DNA of 64,000 nt from Phenylobacterium sp. (GTDB lineage: Bacteria > Pseudomonadota > Alphaproteobacteria > Caulobacterales > Caulobacteraceae): NCBI RefSeq assembly GCF_030651185.1, contig NZ_JAUSCJ010000031.1, positions 1 to 64,000 of the forward strand, read 5' to 3'. The translations under genes were made by a program, and so were the position numbers. Under the pieces are notes generated by a model. The model did not search any database and was not told the origin of the DNA. It saw nothing but the letters and a program-made list of their open reading frames with translations. Shown in pieces: positions 36,027 through 44,441 of this stretch (position 1 is its first letter; each line of letters begins with the position of its first letter).

Positions 36027-36763
36027 CCCTGGTCGTCACCGGACTTGGCGGCGCTCTTCTGCTCGATCTGCAGGACGGGCGCCGGCGCGGACAGACGGGC
36101 CAGGACGTCGTCGGCCGAGGATTGACCGGGTCCGATGCCCGCCAGCCGCAGCTTCTCGTCCAGGTCGGCGCCGGTGCGCATGTCCTCCAGCTCGCCGGCG
36201 GCCTTGATGCGTTCGCCCCGGACGGCCTGGCGTTCCTTGATGCGGGCCAGGCTGTCGGCCGCCGAACCCAGGGACGAGCCGGCGCCCGCGCCGCGGGCGG
36301 CCACAGAGGCCTGGGCGCGCTGCACGGACTCGTTGACCTTCACCACCTCCACCTCGCGCCGCAGGGTCTCGATCCGGCGATCGGTGGCGGCGATGGCGGT
36401 GTGCAGCTGCTCCTCGGCGCCGCGCATGTCGGCGATCTGCGGCTCCTTCTGAGCCACCTGCTGCTCCAGGTCGGCGATCCGCTGGGCCACCTGGCGGGCC
36501 AGGTCCATGTCGCCCTTGGCGACGGCGGCGCGGGCCGAGTTCTCGTACTTGATGGCCTGCTCGCGGAAGCTGACCACCTCCTTCTCCAGGATGCGCCGAC
36601 GGGCGACCAGGGTCGCCATGTCGTCCCGGGCCTTGCCCTGGGCGGTGTCGGCGTCGCGGATTTCCTGATCCAGGATCTTGATGGCGTTGGCGTCGACGAC
36701 GCCGGCCGCGGCGTCATGCGCGCCCGCGCGGCCCAGGGTGAATAGCTTGCGCCAGATGGTCAT
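36023..36763 (-). CDS. PspA/IM30 family protein (YjfJ-like)
   Basis: 246 aa, largely alpha-helical coiled coil. It starts MTIWRKLFTLGRAGAHDAAAG, then DQEIRDADTAQGKARDDMATLVARRRILEKEV, and long heptad-rich helices to about residue 185, as in ESCRT-III-like PspA/Vipp1 membrane-stress proteins. A Gly-rich break (ARGAGAGSSLG) precedes the last helices. Lies between the DUF2170 and YjfC-like genes exactly as yjfJ does in E. coli. It probably binds and stabilises the inner membrane. Confidence 0.93.
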   Translation of the reverse strand: MTIWRKLFTLGRAGAHDAAAGVVDANAIKILDQEIRDADTAQGKARDDMATLVARRRILEKEVVSFREQAIKYENSARAAVAKGDMDLARQVAQRIADLEQQVAQKEPQIADMRGAEEQLHTAIAATDRRIETLRREVEVVKVNESVQRAQASVAARGAGAGSSLGSAADSLARIKERQAVRGERIKAAGELEDMRTGADLDEKLRLAGIGPGQSSADDVLARLSAPAPVLQIEQKSAAKSGDDQG

Positions 36764-36785
36764 CGGAAGGGCTCCAGAGGCTAGG

Positions 36786-37220
36786 TTAGGCGGCGGGGGT
36801 GAAGGAGGAGCGCAGGTCCGAGGCCGCCTCGATGGCGTTCTCGGCCAGGGCCCTCAGCTCGATCAGGATGTCTTCGATAGACGACGTCGTGGCCAGTTCG
36901 CCGAACAGCTCATAGAAGTCCCGGTCGGCCACCGTGGTGATCCCGAAGTTCGACAGCGGCACCAGTTTCTGGGCCTTGAGCAGGAATTCGTTGAAGGCGT
37001 GGCGGTCGGCCTGTTCGTCCACCGGCCAAAGCAGCACCGAGGCGGCGATCTGCTGGTCGCTGACGCTGACGAAGATCTCCAGGTCGCCGGCGTCCCGCAT
37101 GGTCACCAGCAGGACGGGGTCGGCGCCTTCCACCACACGGGCGGCGAGGGCTTCCCCCTCCCCGGCCGCGCCGTCGAGGGCGGTCTTCAGGGAGCGAACA
37201 GTCCAGGCGGTCTGCGTCAT
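36786..37220 (-). CDS. DUF2170 family protein (YjfI-like)
   Basis: 144 aa soluble protein: WTVRSLKTALDGAAGEGEALAARVVEG, DLEIFVSVSDQQIAASVLLWPVDEQADRHAFNEFLLKAQKLVPLSNFGITTV and FYELFGELATTSSIEDILIELRALAENAIEA match the YjfI family, which shares the type III secretion chaperone-like fold according to family descriptions. ATG at 37220; longer frames upstream invade the divergent promoter. First gene of the leftward DUF2170-pspA-yjfC operon. Confidence 0.9.
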   Translation of the reverse strand: MTQTAWTVRSLKTALDGAAGEGEALAARVVEGADPVLLVTMRDAGDLEIFVSVSDQQIAASVLLWPVDEQADRHAFNEFLLKAQKLVPLSNFGITTVADRDFYELFGELATTSSIEDILIELRALAENAIEAASDLRSSFTPAA

Positions 37221-37344
37221 CAGGCGATCCTTTGGTGGTGACGGGTTCATACAAGATGGGGGGCCGAGCGCCAGCCGTCGAGGGCGCGTTACACCCTTTT
37301 GCGTCGCCGCCGGCTGTCCTAGATAGAGGCTTAAGGTCTCCCAC

Positions 37345-37995
37345 GTGGTCAGCGTCATGTTCAGCAAGCTCTTCGGTCGCAAGGAGGCCGCGCCAGCGTC
37401 CGCCCTGCCCGCGATCCGCAATGTCACCCTGGGCCGCACCGTCTGGCTCGACACCCTGGCCTGGCGCAGGCTGGGCGACGAACGCAAGTTCCCCCTCGAC
37501 CGCGACACCCTGGAGATCACCGCCCAGGGCCTGGTGGACCTCAAGGACGGCGGCTTCGTGCACCGGTTCTACACCGACGACCACGCCATGTTTCAGGCCG
37601 TCTCCGACGACCGCGAGGGCCAGAGGGTCAACGACATCACCGTCTTCGTGCCCTGGGAAAGCGCCTATCCGGGCGGCCGCGCCGACCGCGACGCCTGGGC
37701 CAGCCGCCTGCGGGCCAGGACCTTCACCGCCTCGGGCCTGCCCGACTACACCCGCTTCTGGTTCGGCGACGAGGCCGAGAGCCAGGACCCGGTGACCTTC
37801 TGGGAAGACCTGCACGACGACCGGGACGGGGTCGCCGACCGTCGGATCTTCCAGACCTGCATGCTGTTTTCGCGAGAATTGCCGGGCGACGCGCGTGAGC
37901 TTCTGCTAGCCATCGAGATGGAGACTGAGGACGGCGAGGTGTCGTTCGAGGTCATGCTCGGCGTCCCTCTCGAGGTCGGCGAGTTCAAGGCCTGA
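37345..37995 (+). CDS. DUF2491 family protein (YjfK-like)
   Basis: 216 aa soluble protein without transmembrane segments. Recognisable family segments are IRNVTLGRTVWLDTLAWRRL, EITAQGLVDLKDGGFVHRFYTDDHAMFQAVSDD, PWESAYPGG and the C-terminal MLFSRELPGDARELLLAIEMETEDGEVSFEVMLGVPLEVGEF. GTG at 37345 has AAGG 8 nt upstream; an ATG at 37357 is the alternative. First gene of the rightward operon, 124 bp from the divergent DUF2170 start. Function unknown. Confidence 0.88.
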   Translation: MVSVMFSKLFGRKEAAPASALPAIRNVTLGRTVWLDTLAWRRLGDERKFPLDRDTLEITAQGLVDLKDGGFVHRFYTDDHAMFQAVSDDREGQRVNDITVFVPWESAYPGGRADRDAWASRLRARTFTASGLPDYTRFWFGDEAESQDPVTFWEDLHDDRDGVADRRIFQTCMLFSRELPGDARELLLAIEMETEDGEVSFEVMLGVPLEVGEFKA

Positions 37996-38015
37996 CCTTA
38001 CGGAGCACTGCTGAG

Positions 38016-38429
38016 ATGTTCGACCTCTATGGCTTCGCCGCCAGCGCCGTGGCCTTCCTGGTGGCCTTCATCGCCGCCGGCCTGTTCACCGTGGCCTTCA
38101 AGGTCATCTACCAGTGGGCCACGCCCTACCACGAGGCCAAGCTGATCCGGGAGGGCAACACCTCTGCGGCCATCGCGCTGGGCGGCGCACTCCTGGGCTA
38201 TGTCATTCCGCTGGCCTCGGCGCTCTCCCACACCATCAGCCTGATCGAGTTCTGCGCCTGGGCGGCCCTCGCCGGCGTCATCCAGATCGCGGCGTTCACC
38301 CTCATCCGGATGATCGTGATGAAGGATGTCAGCGCACGCATCGAGCGCGGCGAGGTCGCGGCCGGGGTCTATCTGGCCAGTATTTCCCTGGCGGTCGGCA
38401 TGCTCAACGCCGCCTGCATGACCTCCTGA
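38016..38429 (+). CDS. DUF350 family membrane protein (YjfL-like)
   Basis: 137 aa with four transmembrane helices: AFLVAFIAAGLFTVAFKVIYQW, the family motif IREGNTSAAIALGGALLGYVIPLASAL with its conserved small-residue helix, AWAALAGVIQIAAFTLI, and GVYLASISLAVGMLNAACMT. DUF350 proteins are repeats of a two-helix unit found with PspA and GSP-type ATP-grasps. 20 nt behind DUF2491. Confidence 0.93.
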   Translation: MFDLYGFAASAVAFLVAFIAAGLFTVAFKVIYQWATPYHEAKLIREGNTSAAIALGGALLGYVIPLASALSHTISLIEFCAWAALAGVIQIAAFTLIRMIVMKDVSARIERGEVAAGVYLASISLAVGMLNAACMTS

Positions 38430-38436
38430 GCCGCCG

Positions 38437-39054
38437 ATGTCCGCCCCCCGCCCGCGCAAGCGCTCCAGCGCCGTCACCCTCACCAGCCTGATGGCCGGCT
38501 CGGCCCTGTCCATCTCCGCCTGCGACTCCCCGCCGGCAGCCACCCAGTGGGGCGATCCCCCGGCCGCCAGCTCGGGACGAAATGTCGAGGCCTCGAGCTT
38601 CACTTCGCTCCAGGACTGCACGGCCTCAGGCAGCTTCACCGCCGAGCAATGCTCCACAGCCCTGTCCCAGGCCCAGAAGGACAGCGCTGAGAACGCGCCC
38701 AAGTTCGGCGATCAGCAGAGCTGCGAGGAACGCTACGGCGTCGACCAGTGCGTGCCCCGCTCCGGCCAGGGGGGCGGCAGCTTCTTCACGCCCCTGCTCA
38801 CCGGCTTCATCATCGGCCAGGCCATGAACAACCTCGGCGGCTACCGCGGCGCGCCGATGTATCGCGATCGCGACGGCGGCTATACGGGCGGTTCCGGCTA
38901 TCCGGTGTCGCGTGACTATCTGACCGGCCGCACGCGGGTGAATTCCGATAGCTTCGACGCGCCCCGGGCCAACGCCCCCACTCGCGTCCAGAGCCGCAGC
39001 TCGATCATCTCTCGCGGCGGCTTCGGCGGCGGATCAAGATCCTTCGGCGGCTAG
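38437..39054 (+). CDS. DUF1190 family lipoprotein-like protein (YgiB/YjfM-like)
   Basis: 205 aa. The N-terminus RPRKRSSAVTLTSLMAGSALSISACDSP has a hydrophobic segment ending in a lipobox-like cysteine. Then come FTSLQDCTASGSFTAEQCSTALSQAQKDSAENAPKFGDQQSCEERYG, the Cys-rich DUF1190 core, and a Gly/Ser/Arg-rich tail (RGGFGGGSRSFGG) as in YgiB/YjfM. It probably sits in the cell envelope. It closes the rightward operon, 7 nt after the DUF350 gene. Confidence 0.9.
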   Translation: MSAPRPRKRSSAVTLTSLMAGSALSISACDSPPAATQWGDPPAASSGRNVEASSFTSLQDCTASGSFTAEQCSTALSQAQKDSAENAPKFGDQQSCEERYGVDQCVPRSGQGGGSFFTPLLTGFIIGQAMNNLGGYRGAPMYRDRDGGYTGGSGYPVSRDYLTGRTRVNSDSFDAPRANAPTRVQSRSSIISRGGFGGGSRSFGG

Positions 39055-39067
39055 GCCTGGTGCTTGA

Positions 39068-39478
39068 TCAGCCCCAGGGGTTGAGCAGCGCCACCCCCAT
39101 CGGGATGAAGTCGGCCTGATTTCGGGTCACCACCGTCATGCCGTGAACCAGGGCCGTCGCGCCGATCAGGGCGTCACGCTCCGACCGGAGATCAGGCACA
39201 TGCAGGGTCGCACACCGAAGCGCGACGGCGGTGTCCACGGGCAACACCCTGTCTGCGAAGGTGGGGAGAACCTGGCTGTCTATCCAAGTCCTCAACACGG
39301 CGCCTTGGCGGGCGTCCCGCCGCGCGATGCGCAGGGCGCCCATCTCAATCTCCAGCAAGGTGATCGCCGAGAGGAAGAGGATCGATGCCGGGGTATCGGC
39401 CGCCCAGGCTAGAAGCCTCGGGTCGGCGCGCTCCGGCCGCCGCAACTCCGACAAAGCATTGGTGTCCAGGAGGAACAT
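39068..39478 (-). CDS. vapC: type II toxin, PIN-domain RNase VapC
   Basis: 136 aa PIN domain: MFLLDTNALSELRRPERADPRLLAWA (first Asp), ITLLEIEMGALRIARRD (Glu), LPVDTAVALRCATLHVPDLRSERDALIGATALVHGMTVVTRNQADF (Asp residues). All acidic residues of the four-acid site are present, so the toxin should be active as a ribonuclease. ATG overlaps the antitoxin TGA as TGATG. Confidence 0.93.
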   Translation of the reverse strand: MFLLDTNALSELRRPERADPRLLAWAADTPASILFLSAITLLEIEMGALRIARRDARQGAVLRTWIDSQVLPTFADRVLPVDTAVALRCATLHVPDLRSERDALIGATALVHGMTVVTRNQADFIPMGVALLNPWG

Positions 39479-39729
39479 CAGTCCAGGTCGGCGGGTCGCA
39501 GCCCCAGATCGCCCAGCCTTGGGGCTTCGAAATCGAAGTCGGTGGTCTGGGCCAAGGCTTCGGCAAGGCTCAGTTGGCGCCCGGAGAGCGCCTCATAGTC
39601 TTCGATCGTCAGCAGCACATGTGCGGGCCGCCCACGATCGGTGATGAAGACCGGCCCGCGGCGCGCGGCCTTCTTCGCGCCACTGGCGTCCTGATTGAAC
39701 TCTCGACTGGAGAGCGTGGTGATCACCAT
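39478..39729 (-). CDS. type II antitoxin, Phd/YefM family
   Basis: 83 aa: MVITTLSSREFNQDASGAKKAARRGPVFITDRGRPAHVLLTIEDYEALS is the Phd/YefM DNA-binding fold; the remaining acidic C-terminus should wrap the VapC partner. It is coupled to the toxin gene. A perfect palindrome lies 13 bp before its ATG and is the likely autoregulatory operator. Confidence 0.93.
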   Translation of the reverse strand: MVITTLSSREFNQDASGAKKAARRGPVFITDRGRPAHVLLTIEDYEALSGRQLSLAEALAQTTDFDFEAPRLGDLGLRPADLD

Positions 39730-39742
39730 GCCTCACCCCAAA

Positions 39743-39760
39743 TGTAGATACATATCTACA
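39743..39760. promoter_or_regulatory. palindromic operator of the toxin-antitoxin operon
   Basis: TGTAGATACATATCTACA: perfect 8-bp arms with a 2-nt centre, 13 bp upstream of the antitoxin start, inside an AT-rich patch. Typical of Phd/VapB autoregulation. Confidence 0.75.
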
Positions 39761-39783
39761 ATATGACGTCGCGCCTCATCCGG

Positions 39784-40602
39784 TCAAGTTTGGGCGGCGT
39801 CCGGCAGGTCGTAGCTCACCACCTTGAAGCCGCTGAGGATGGCCGTCCCGAAGGTGTTGGCGATGGCCACGTCGGTGGCGTCACGCCCACGGGCGATCAG
39901 CACCCGACCGATGCGCGGCCGGTTATTGCGGGCGTCGAAGGCGTGCCACTGGCCGCCCAGATAGACCTCGAACCAGGCGCTGAAATCCATCTCGCCGACG
40001 ATGGGCACGCCGATGTCGCCCAGATAGCCCGTGCAGTACCGCGCCGGGATGTTCATACAGCGGCAGAAGGCGACGGCGAGGTGCGCGTAGTCGCGGCAGA
40101 CGCCCCGGCCTTCGCAATAGGCCTCGAAGGCGGTCATGGTCGGCCGGGCGTGCTCGTAGCCGAACTGGATGTGGTTATGCACCCAGTCGACAATGGCCTG
40201 GACGCGCGGCCAGCCCGGCTCGGTCTGCTGGAACATCGACCAGGCGATGTCGCTGAGCCGGTCGGTCTCGCAGTAGCGGCTGCCGAGCAGGAAGATCAGC
40301 ACCTCCTCGGGCAGGTCCTGCACCAGGGCCTGGGTCGCGAAGGGGGAGATCACGTCGGGCTTGCCGTCGTCGGCGATGATGAAGTCGGCCGACAGCGTCA
40401 GGCGGCCGGCCGGCGCCAGGATGCGGCTGCAGATGTTACCCCAGCCGTCCAGGTACTGGCGCACCTCCAGCATCGGATCCGTGCGCAGCCAGTCGGGGGT
40501 TTCCAGGTCGTGCCGGCGGCTGGGGTGAACGCTCAGCATCAGCAGCATCGGAACCGGCGCCGGGCAGTCGTAGATAATCTCGAAGCCCGTTTGAATGCGC
40601 AT
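39784..40602 (-). CDS. transglutaminase-like protein
   Basis: 272 aa. N-terminal beta domain (MRIQTGFEIIYDCPAPVPMLLML) and a transglutaminase core with VHNHIQFGYEHARPTMTAFEAYCEGRGVCRDYAHLAVAFCRCMNIPARYCTGYLG containing the catalytic Cys. At the place of the catalytic His the sequence reads DFSAWFEVYLGGQWHAFDAR, i.e. Ser instead of His; this may be a trait of the subfamily. 18 nt downstream of a second transglutaminase-like gene. Confidence 0.88.
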   Translation of the reverse strand: MRIQTGFEIIYDCPAPVPMLLMLSVHPSRRHDLETPDWLRTDPMLEVRQYLDGWGNICSRILAPAGRLTLSADFIIADDGKPDVISPFATQALVQDLPEEVLIFLLGSRYCETDRLSDIAWSMFQQTEPGWPRVQAIVDWVHNHIQFGYEHARPTMTAFEAYCEGRGVCRDYAHLAVAFCRCMNIPARYCTGYLGDIGVPIVGEMDFSAWFEVYLGGQWHAFDARNNRPRIGRVLIARGRDATDVAIANTFGTAILSGFKVVSYDLPDAAQT

Positions 40603-40620
40603 CAGGTCCCTGGTCTACAG

Positions 40621-41556
40621 CTATCCGCCTCCGCCAATGGCTCGGGCCGGCATAGGTTGCACATCGAGCTCGCCTTCATCGCGAACATCAACCTCCACCT
40701 CCATGCCGAGGTAGTCGGCCGACAGACCTGACCAGCTTCCGTGCAGCGGCACGGCCTGGCGCGGGTCGCGGGCTATGGCGACGCGCACCAGATCGGCGTT
40801 GCCGACGATGCCGTTGGTGGGATCGAACTCCACCCAGCCGCAGGCCGGCAGATAGACCCGCACCCAGGCGTGGGTGTGGCCGGCGCTGGCGCGGCCCAGC
40901 CCCGCCCCCACCATCGGGCTGTAGATGTAGCCAGAGACGAAACGGGCCGCGAGGCCGAGGCTGCGGGCGGCCTCCATCATCAGGACCGCGTAGTCGCGGC
41001 AGGCGCCGCTGCGCAGGGCCAGGGTCTCCAGGGGATTCTGCACGCCCCGATCGGTCCGGGTTCCGTACTTGAACTCGGCATAGATGGCCTGGGTCATGTC
41101 GCTGAGCAGGGTCTGCAGGCTGGTCTTGCCCACCGGCTTCACGAACCGCCGGGCCCAGGCGTCGATCAGGCCCTCGGGGTCCGGATAGTGCCGCTGCATC
41201 GAGAGCTCGAGGTCCGGCAGGTCCTCGGGGCTGTAGTCGAAGGGCATGGCTCCGGTATAGACCTCCACCTCCCCCTCGACGTCGGCGAAAGCCGGCAGGG
41301 GGGTGTGGTCGAGGCGGACGCGGCTGTCGAAGATCAGTTCATCGGTGCGGCCGGTGAAGCCCGCCACGCCGACGCAGTTGCCGAATACATCATGCACGGA
41401 GCGCAGGCGCTCAGGGGTCGGCGAGATGATCAGGTCGCAGGACAGGATGCGCTGATCATAGCTCTCGCGCGGCCGCAGCATCATCCGATGCTCGCCCAGC
41501 GCCACAGGATTGCGGTAGCGGTAGCGGGTGACGTGGCGGATCGACAGGATCGGCAT
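40621..41556 (-). CDS. transglutaminase-like protein with N-terminal beta domain
   Basis: 311 aa. The bacterial transglutaminase N-domain (MPILSIRHVTRYRYRNPVALGEHRMMLRPRES) precedes the core: SGACRDYAVLMMEAARSLGLAARFVSGY (Cys), GHTHAWVRVYLPACGWVEFDPTNG (His, Asp). The triad is complete. Such proteins often go with circularly permuted ATP-grasp and alpha-E proteins in peptide-type modification systems, which are absent here. ATG at 41556 chosen because SIRHVTRYRY is the family start. Confidence 0.9.
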   Translation of the reverse strand: MPILSIRHVTRYRYRNPVALGEHRMMLRPRESYDQRILSCDLIISPTPERLRSVHDVFGNCVGVAGFTGRTDELIFDSRVRLDHTPLPAFADVEGEVEVYTGAMPFDYSPEDLPDLELSMQRHYPDPEGLIDAWARRFVKPVGKTSLQTLLSDMTQAIYAEFKYGTRTDRGVQNPLETLALRSGACRDYAVLMMEAARSLGLAARFVSGYIYSPMVGAGLGRASAGHTHAWVRVYLPACGWVEFDPTNGIVGNADLVRVAIARDPRQAVPLHGSWSGLSADYLGMEVEVDVRDEGELDVQPMPARAIGGGG

Positions 41557-41576
41557 TGAGCGAGCGTGAGGCCAAT

Positions 41577-42341
41577 TTGTCGCCAAGGTCTAAACGAATC
41601 TTGCACCGCGACGATCCGTCCCCGGTTTATGTCACCAAACCAGGCGGCGGCTGTCGCCTGCTGCTCATCGGCGACCATGCCGGGCGCGCGGTCCCGAGCG
41701 GCCTCGATGGCCTGGGCCTGACGCCGGCCGACATGGACACCCACATCGCCTGGGACATCGGGGTGGCGGGCCTCGGCGAGCGGCTGGCGGCCCGGCTCGA
41801 CGCCTGCTTCATCCGCCAGACCTATTCGCGCCTGGTGATCGACTGCAATCGCCGGCCCGGCGCGCCGGCCGCCATGCCCGAGGTCAGCGACGGGGTGACC
41901 ATCCCCGGCAATCTGGGTCTGGACGCCCAGACCCAGGCCGCGCGGCGGGCGGAGATCTACCAGCCCTACCAGGACGCCATCGCCGCCGAGCTGGACCGGC
42001 GCGCCGGCCGGCCGACCATCCTGGTGTCGCTGCACAGCTTCACGCCGGTGATGCAGGGCTTCGTGCGGCCCTGGCGGATGGGGGTCCTGCACCGCAACGA
42101 CTCGGCGTTTTCGAACCGGGTCCTGGCCCTGCTCCAACGCGAACTCGGCGCCGCCGCCGGCGACAACCAGCCCTACAGGATGGACGAGACCGACAACACG
42201 GTCCCCCTGCACGCCGACCCGCGCGGCCTGGACTATCTGGAACTGGAGGTGCGCCAGGACCTGATCGCCGAGGCGAGCGGGCAGGACCAGATGGCCGACC
42301 TCGTCGCGCGCCTGCTGATCGAGGCGGTCAGGCCTGGTTGA
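41577..42341 (+). CDS. N-formylglutamate amidohydrolase family protein
   Basis: About 254 aa. FGase family: LLLIGDHAGRAVPSGLDGLGLTPADMDTHIAWDIGVAGLGERLAARLDACFIRQTYSRLVIDCNR, LVSLHSFTPVM, and NQPYRMDETDNTVPLHADPRGLDYLELEVRQDL. These carry the His/Asp metal ligands. A true N-formylglutamate deformylase (HutG) sits in hut operons; here the neighbours are transglutaminases, so the substrate may be a peptide or another N-acyl amino acid. TTG at 41577 has GAGG 5 nt upstream; an earlier TTG at 41556 is possible. It ends inside the convergent PhyH gene. Confidence 0.85.
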   Translation: MSPRSKRILHRDDPSPVYVTKPGGGCRLLLIGDHAGRAVPSGLDGLGLTPADMDTHIAWDIGVAGLGERLAARLDACFIRQTYSRLVIDCNRRPGAPAAMPEVSDGVTIPGNLGLDAQTQAARRAEIYQPYQDAIAAELDRRAGRPTILVSLHSFTPVMQGFVRPWRMGVLHRNDSAFSNRVLALLQRELGAAAGDNQPYRMDETDNTVPLHADPRGLDYLELEVRQDLIAEASGQDQMADLVARLLIEAVRPG

Positions 42342-43254
42342 TGGTGTTGCGCTTGACCTGGGCCGCGCCGGCGGCGTCGAGGTCGACCCGCGTCTCGGTC
42401 AGGCTGACCGGCCCCTGCAGCGTCGCGTTGACCTCGTCCATCCCGGCCCGCGCCGGCCCCTGGGCCAGCAGATAGCGCAGCGAGATCCGCTCGTGGTCGG
42501 CGGCGTCCGGCTGGGTGCCGTGCAGGGTGCAGGCGTGCCACATGCCGGTGAAGCCCGCCCCGCCGGTGAGGATCAGCTGGTCGGTCTCCACCTCGCCGCC
42601 CCGGCCGTCGCGATAGGTCCAGGAGGCCTCGGAGGTGGCGGTCAGGTCGTGCGGGAACACCGTGCCGCCCAGCCGATGCGTCCCCTTCAGCAGGAACAGC
42701 GGCGCGTCCTGGCGGCTCACCGGGTGCAGGTAGACATAGAGCGTCAGGAAGTCGGCCGGACGCTCCTTGTAGTCGATCAGGTCCTGGTGGAAATCGATGC
42801 CGTAGAAATAGGTCACGTCGCGATACTCCGGCCGCACATAGGCGCCCAGGTTGTTCACCGGATTGCCCAGGATGCGCGCGCGGATCCAGGCCGGGACCGA
42901 GGTCTGGGAGACCCCGCAGACCACCTTCTTGTTGAGGATCGTATAGTTAGGCCCCAGCAGGGCGCTGACGGCGTCCACCACATTGGCGTCCTGCTCGACG
43001 AAGGCCAGCCTGTCCTCGAAGCGCTCCAGCAGGTTGCGGCCGGGCCTGGGGTTCACACCGGTATACTGCGGGTCGGCGTCGAACTCGGCCTCGGTGAGGA
43101 ATAGCCGGTGGTCGAAGTGGCGATCGGCGCGGATCTGCGCCAGCAAGGCGGCGCAGGCGTCGGGATCGACAGGCTGATCGAACAGATGCGCGCCGGCCTC
43201 GATGAAGGCCTCGACGGCGGGATGGTGGCCGCGGGCGGCCCTATGGGCGTTCAT
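42328..43254 (-). CDS. phytanoyl-CoA dioxygenase (PhyH) family protein
   Basis: 308 aa Fe(II)/2-oxoglutarate oxygenase. FYGIDFHQDLIDYKERPADFLTLYVYLHPVSRQDAPLFLLKGTHRLGG carries the HxD of the iron triad (H-Q-D); GFTGMWHACTLHGTQPDAADHERISLRYLL contains the distal His and the Arg for 2-oxoglutarate. PhyH proteins in glycan loci hydroxylate sugars or lipids. It is coupled to the DegT gene by a TGATG overlap. Confidence 0.88.
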   Translation of the reverse strand: MNAHRAARGHHPAVEAFIEAGAHLFDQPVDPDACAALLAQIRADRHFDHRLFLTEAEFDADPQYTGVNPRPGRNLLERFEDRLAFVEQDANVVDAVSALLGPNYTILNKKVVCGVSQTSVPAWIRARILGNPVNNLGAYVRPEYRDVTYFYGIDFHQDLIDYKERPADFLTLYVYLHPVSRQDAPLFLLKGTHRLGGTVFPHDLTATSEASWTYRDGRGGEVETDQLILTGGAGFTGMWHACTLHGTQPDAADHERISLRYLLAQGPARAGMDEVNATLQGPVSLTETRVDLDAAGAAQVKRNTINQA

Positions 43255-44414
43255 CAGGCGATCCCCGGCGTGGCCCTCAGGGCCCGGACAACCCGGTCCA
43301 CGTCGTCGCGGGCCAAGTCGATGGCGAAGGGCAGGCCGATCACCGACCGGGCCAGCCGCTCGGTGACCGGCAGTTCGGTGCGGGGATAGGCCGCGAAGGC
43401 CGCGTCCTGATGGCAGCCGCGCCCCCACCAGCGCCGCGTCTCGACCCCATGGGCCATCAAGGTCTCGGTGGCGGCCTGCGCGGCGCCGTCCGGCAGGCGC
43501 ACGACGCAGACGCTGGTGACCCAGTCGGAGCCCCAGCCCGGCTGCAGGACGACCGACGGGGTCATGGCCAGGCCGATGCGGGTGTGCTGGGCGGCGAGGA
43601 AAAAGCGCAGGCGGTCGGCGGGCCACTTGTCGAGGGCGGCCTGGCCCACGGCGGCGGTGTACTCGCTGAGCTTGGCGTTGGTGCCGGCGATCTGCGCCTC
43701 GCGGGTGCCGTTGAAGCCATAGGTGGTCATCCGCCGAACACGGAACGCCAGGGCCGCGTCGTCGGTGACCAGGAACCCGCCTTCGCCAATGCCCAGGACC
43801 TTGGTGGCGTGCAGGCTGACCACGGTGGGCAGGCGCGCGTCGCGGGCGGCGTCGAAGGCGGCCGCGGCGTCCAGCAGAACCGCCAGACCTGTCTCCTCCC
43901 GGAAGCCGAGCCAGGCCTCGATATCGGGCATGGCGCCGTGGGCGGCCACTGGCAGGACCGCGCTGACCTGGCCCGGCGCGCGGGCCAGCTGGTCGCGCAC
44001 CTGGGCCGGGTCCAGCATCTGGCTGCCGTGATCGACGTCGAGGAACCAGGGGACGAGGCCCGCCTGGGCGATGGCGTGGGCGGTGGCGACGAAGGTCCAG
44101 GAGGGCGCGGCCACCAGGCTGCCGGCCGGCAGGTCCATGGCCTGGAGCGTCAGGGTCAGGGCCTGGGTGGCGTTGACCACCGTGGCGGCCACGGCGCCGT
44201 CGGTGAAACGGCTGGCCAGACGAAGCTCAAGCTCGGTCAGCAGCGGCCCGAAATTCGAGTACCAGCGGGCGTCATCGATGCGGCGCAGATAGGGCAGGAT
44301 GTCGTCGGCGCGGGGCAGGCGCGGGCGGGCGACCGGCAGGGCGCCGGGGTCCGTGGTCGGAAGCTTGACGGTCACGGCGCTGCGCAAGGGGGCCCACCTT
44401 GAAAGAGCCCGCAC
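43254..44414 (-). CDS. DegT/DnrJ/EryC1/StrS-family aminotransferase
   Basis: 386 aa PLP enzyme of sugar aminotransferase type: RWYSNFGPLLTELELRLASRF, VVNATQALTLTLQAMDLPAGSLVAAPSWTFVATAHAIAQAGLVPWFLDVD, VLLDAAAAFDA, and SLHATKVLGIGEGGFLVTDD with the PLP lysine. It usually aminates a keto-sugar nucleotide. The N-terminus before VKLPTTDPG is not conserved, so the start is uncertain. 27 nt downstream of the sulfotransferase gene. Confidence 0.9.
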   Translation of the reverse strand: MRALSRWAPLRSAVTVKLPTTDPGALPVARPRLPRADDILPYLRRIDDARWYSNFGPLLTELELRLASRFTDGAVAATVVNATQALTLTLQAMDLPAGSLVAAPSWTFVATAHAIAQAGLVPWFLDVDHGSQMLDPAQVRDQLARAPGQVSAVLPVAAHGAMPDIEAWLGFREETGLAVLLDAAAAFDAARDARLPTVVSLHATKVLGIGEGGFLVTDDAALAFRVRRMTTYGFNGTREAQIAGTNAKLSEYTAAVGQAALDKWPADRLRFFLAAQHTRIGLAMTPSVVLQPGWGSDWVTSVCVVRLPDGAAQAATETLMAHGVETRRWWGRGCHQDAAFAAYPRTELPVTERLARSVIGLPFAIDLARDDVDRVVRALRATPGIA

Positions 44415-44441
44415 GTGACCATGGTCGTGGTTAACGAACGC

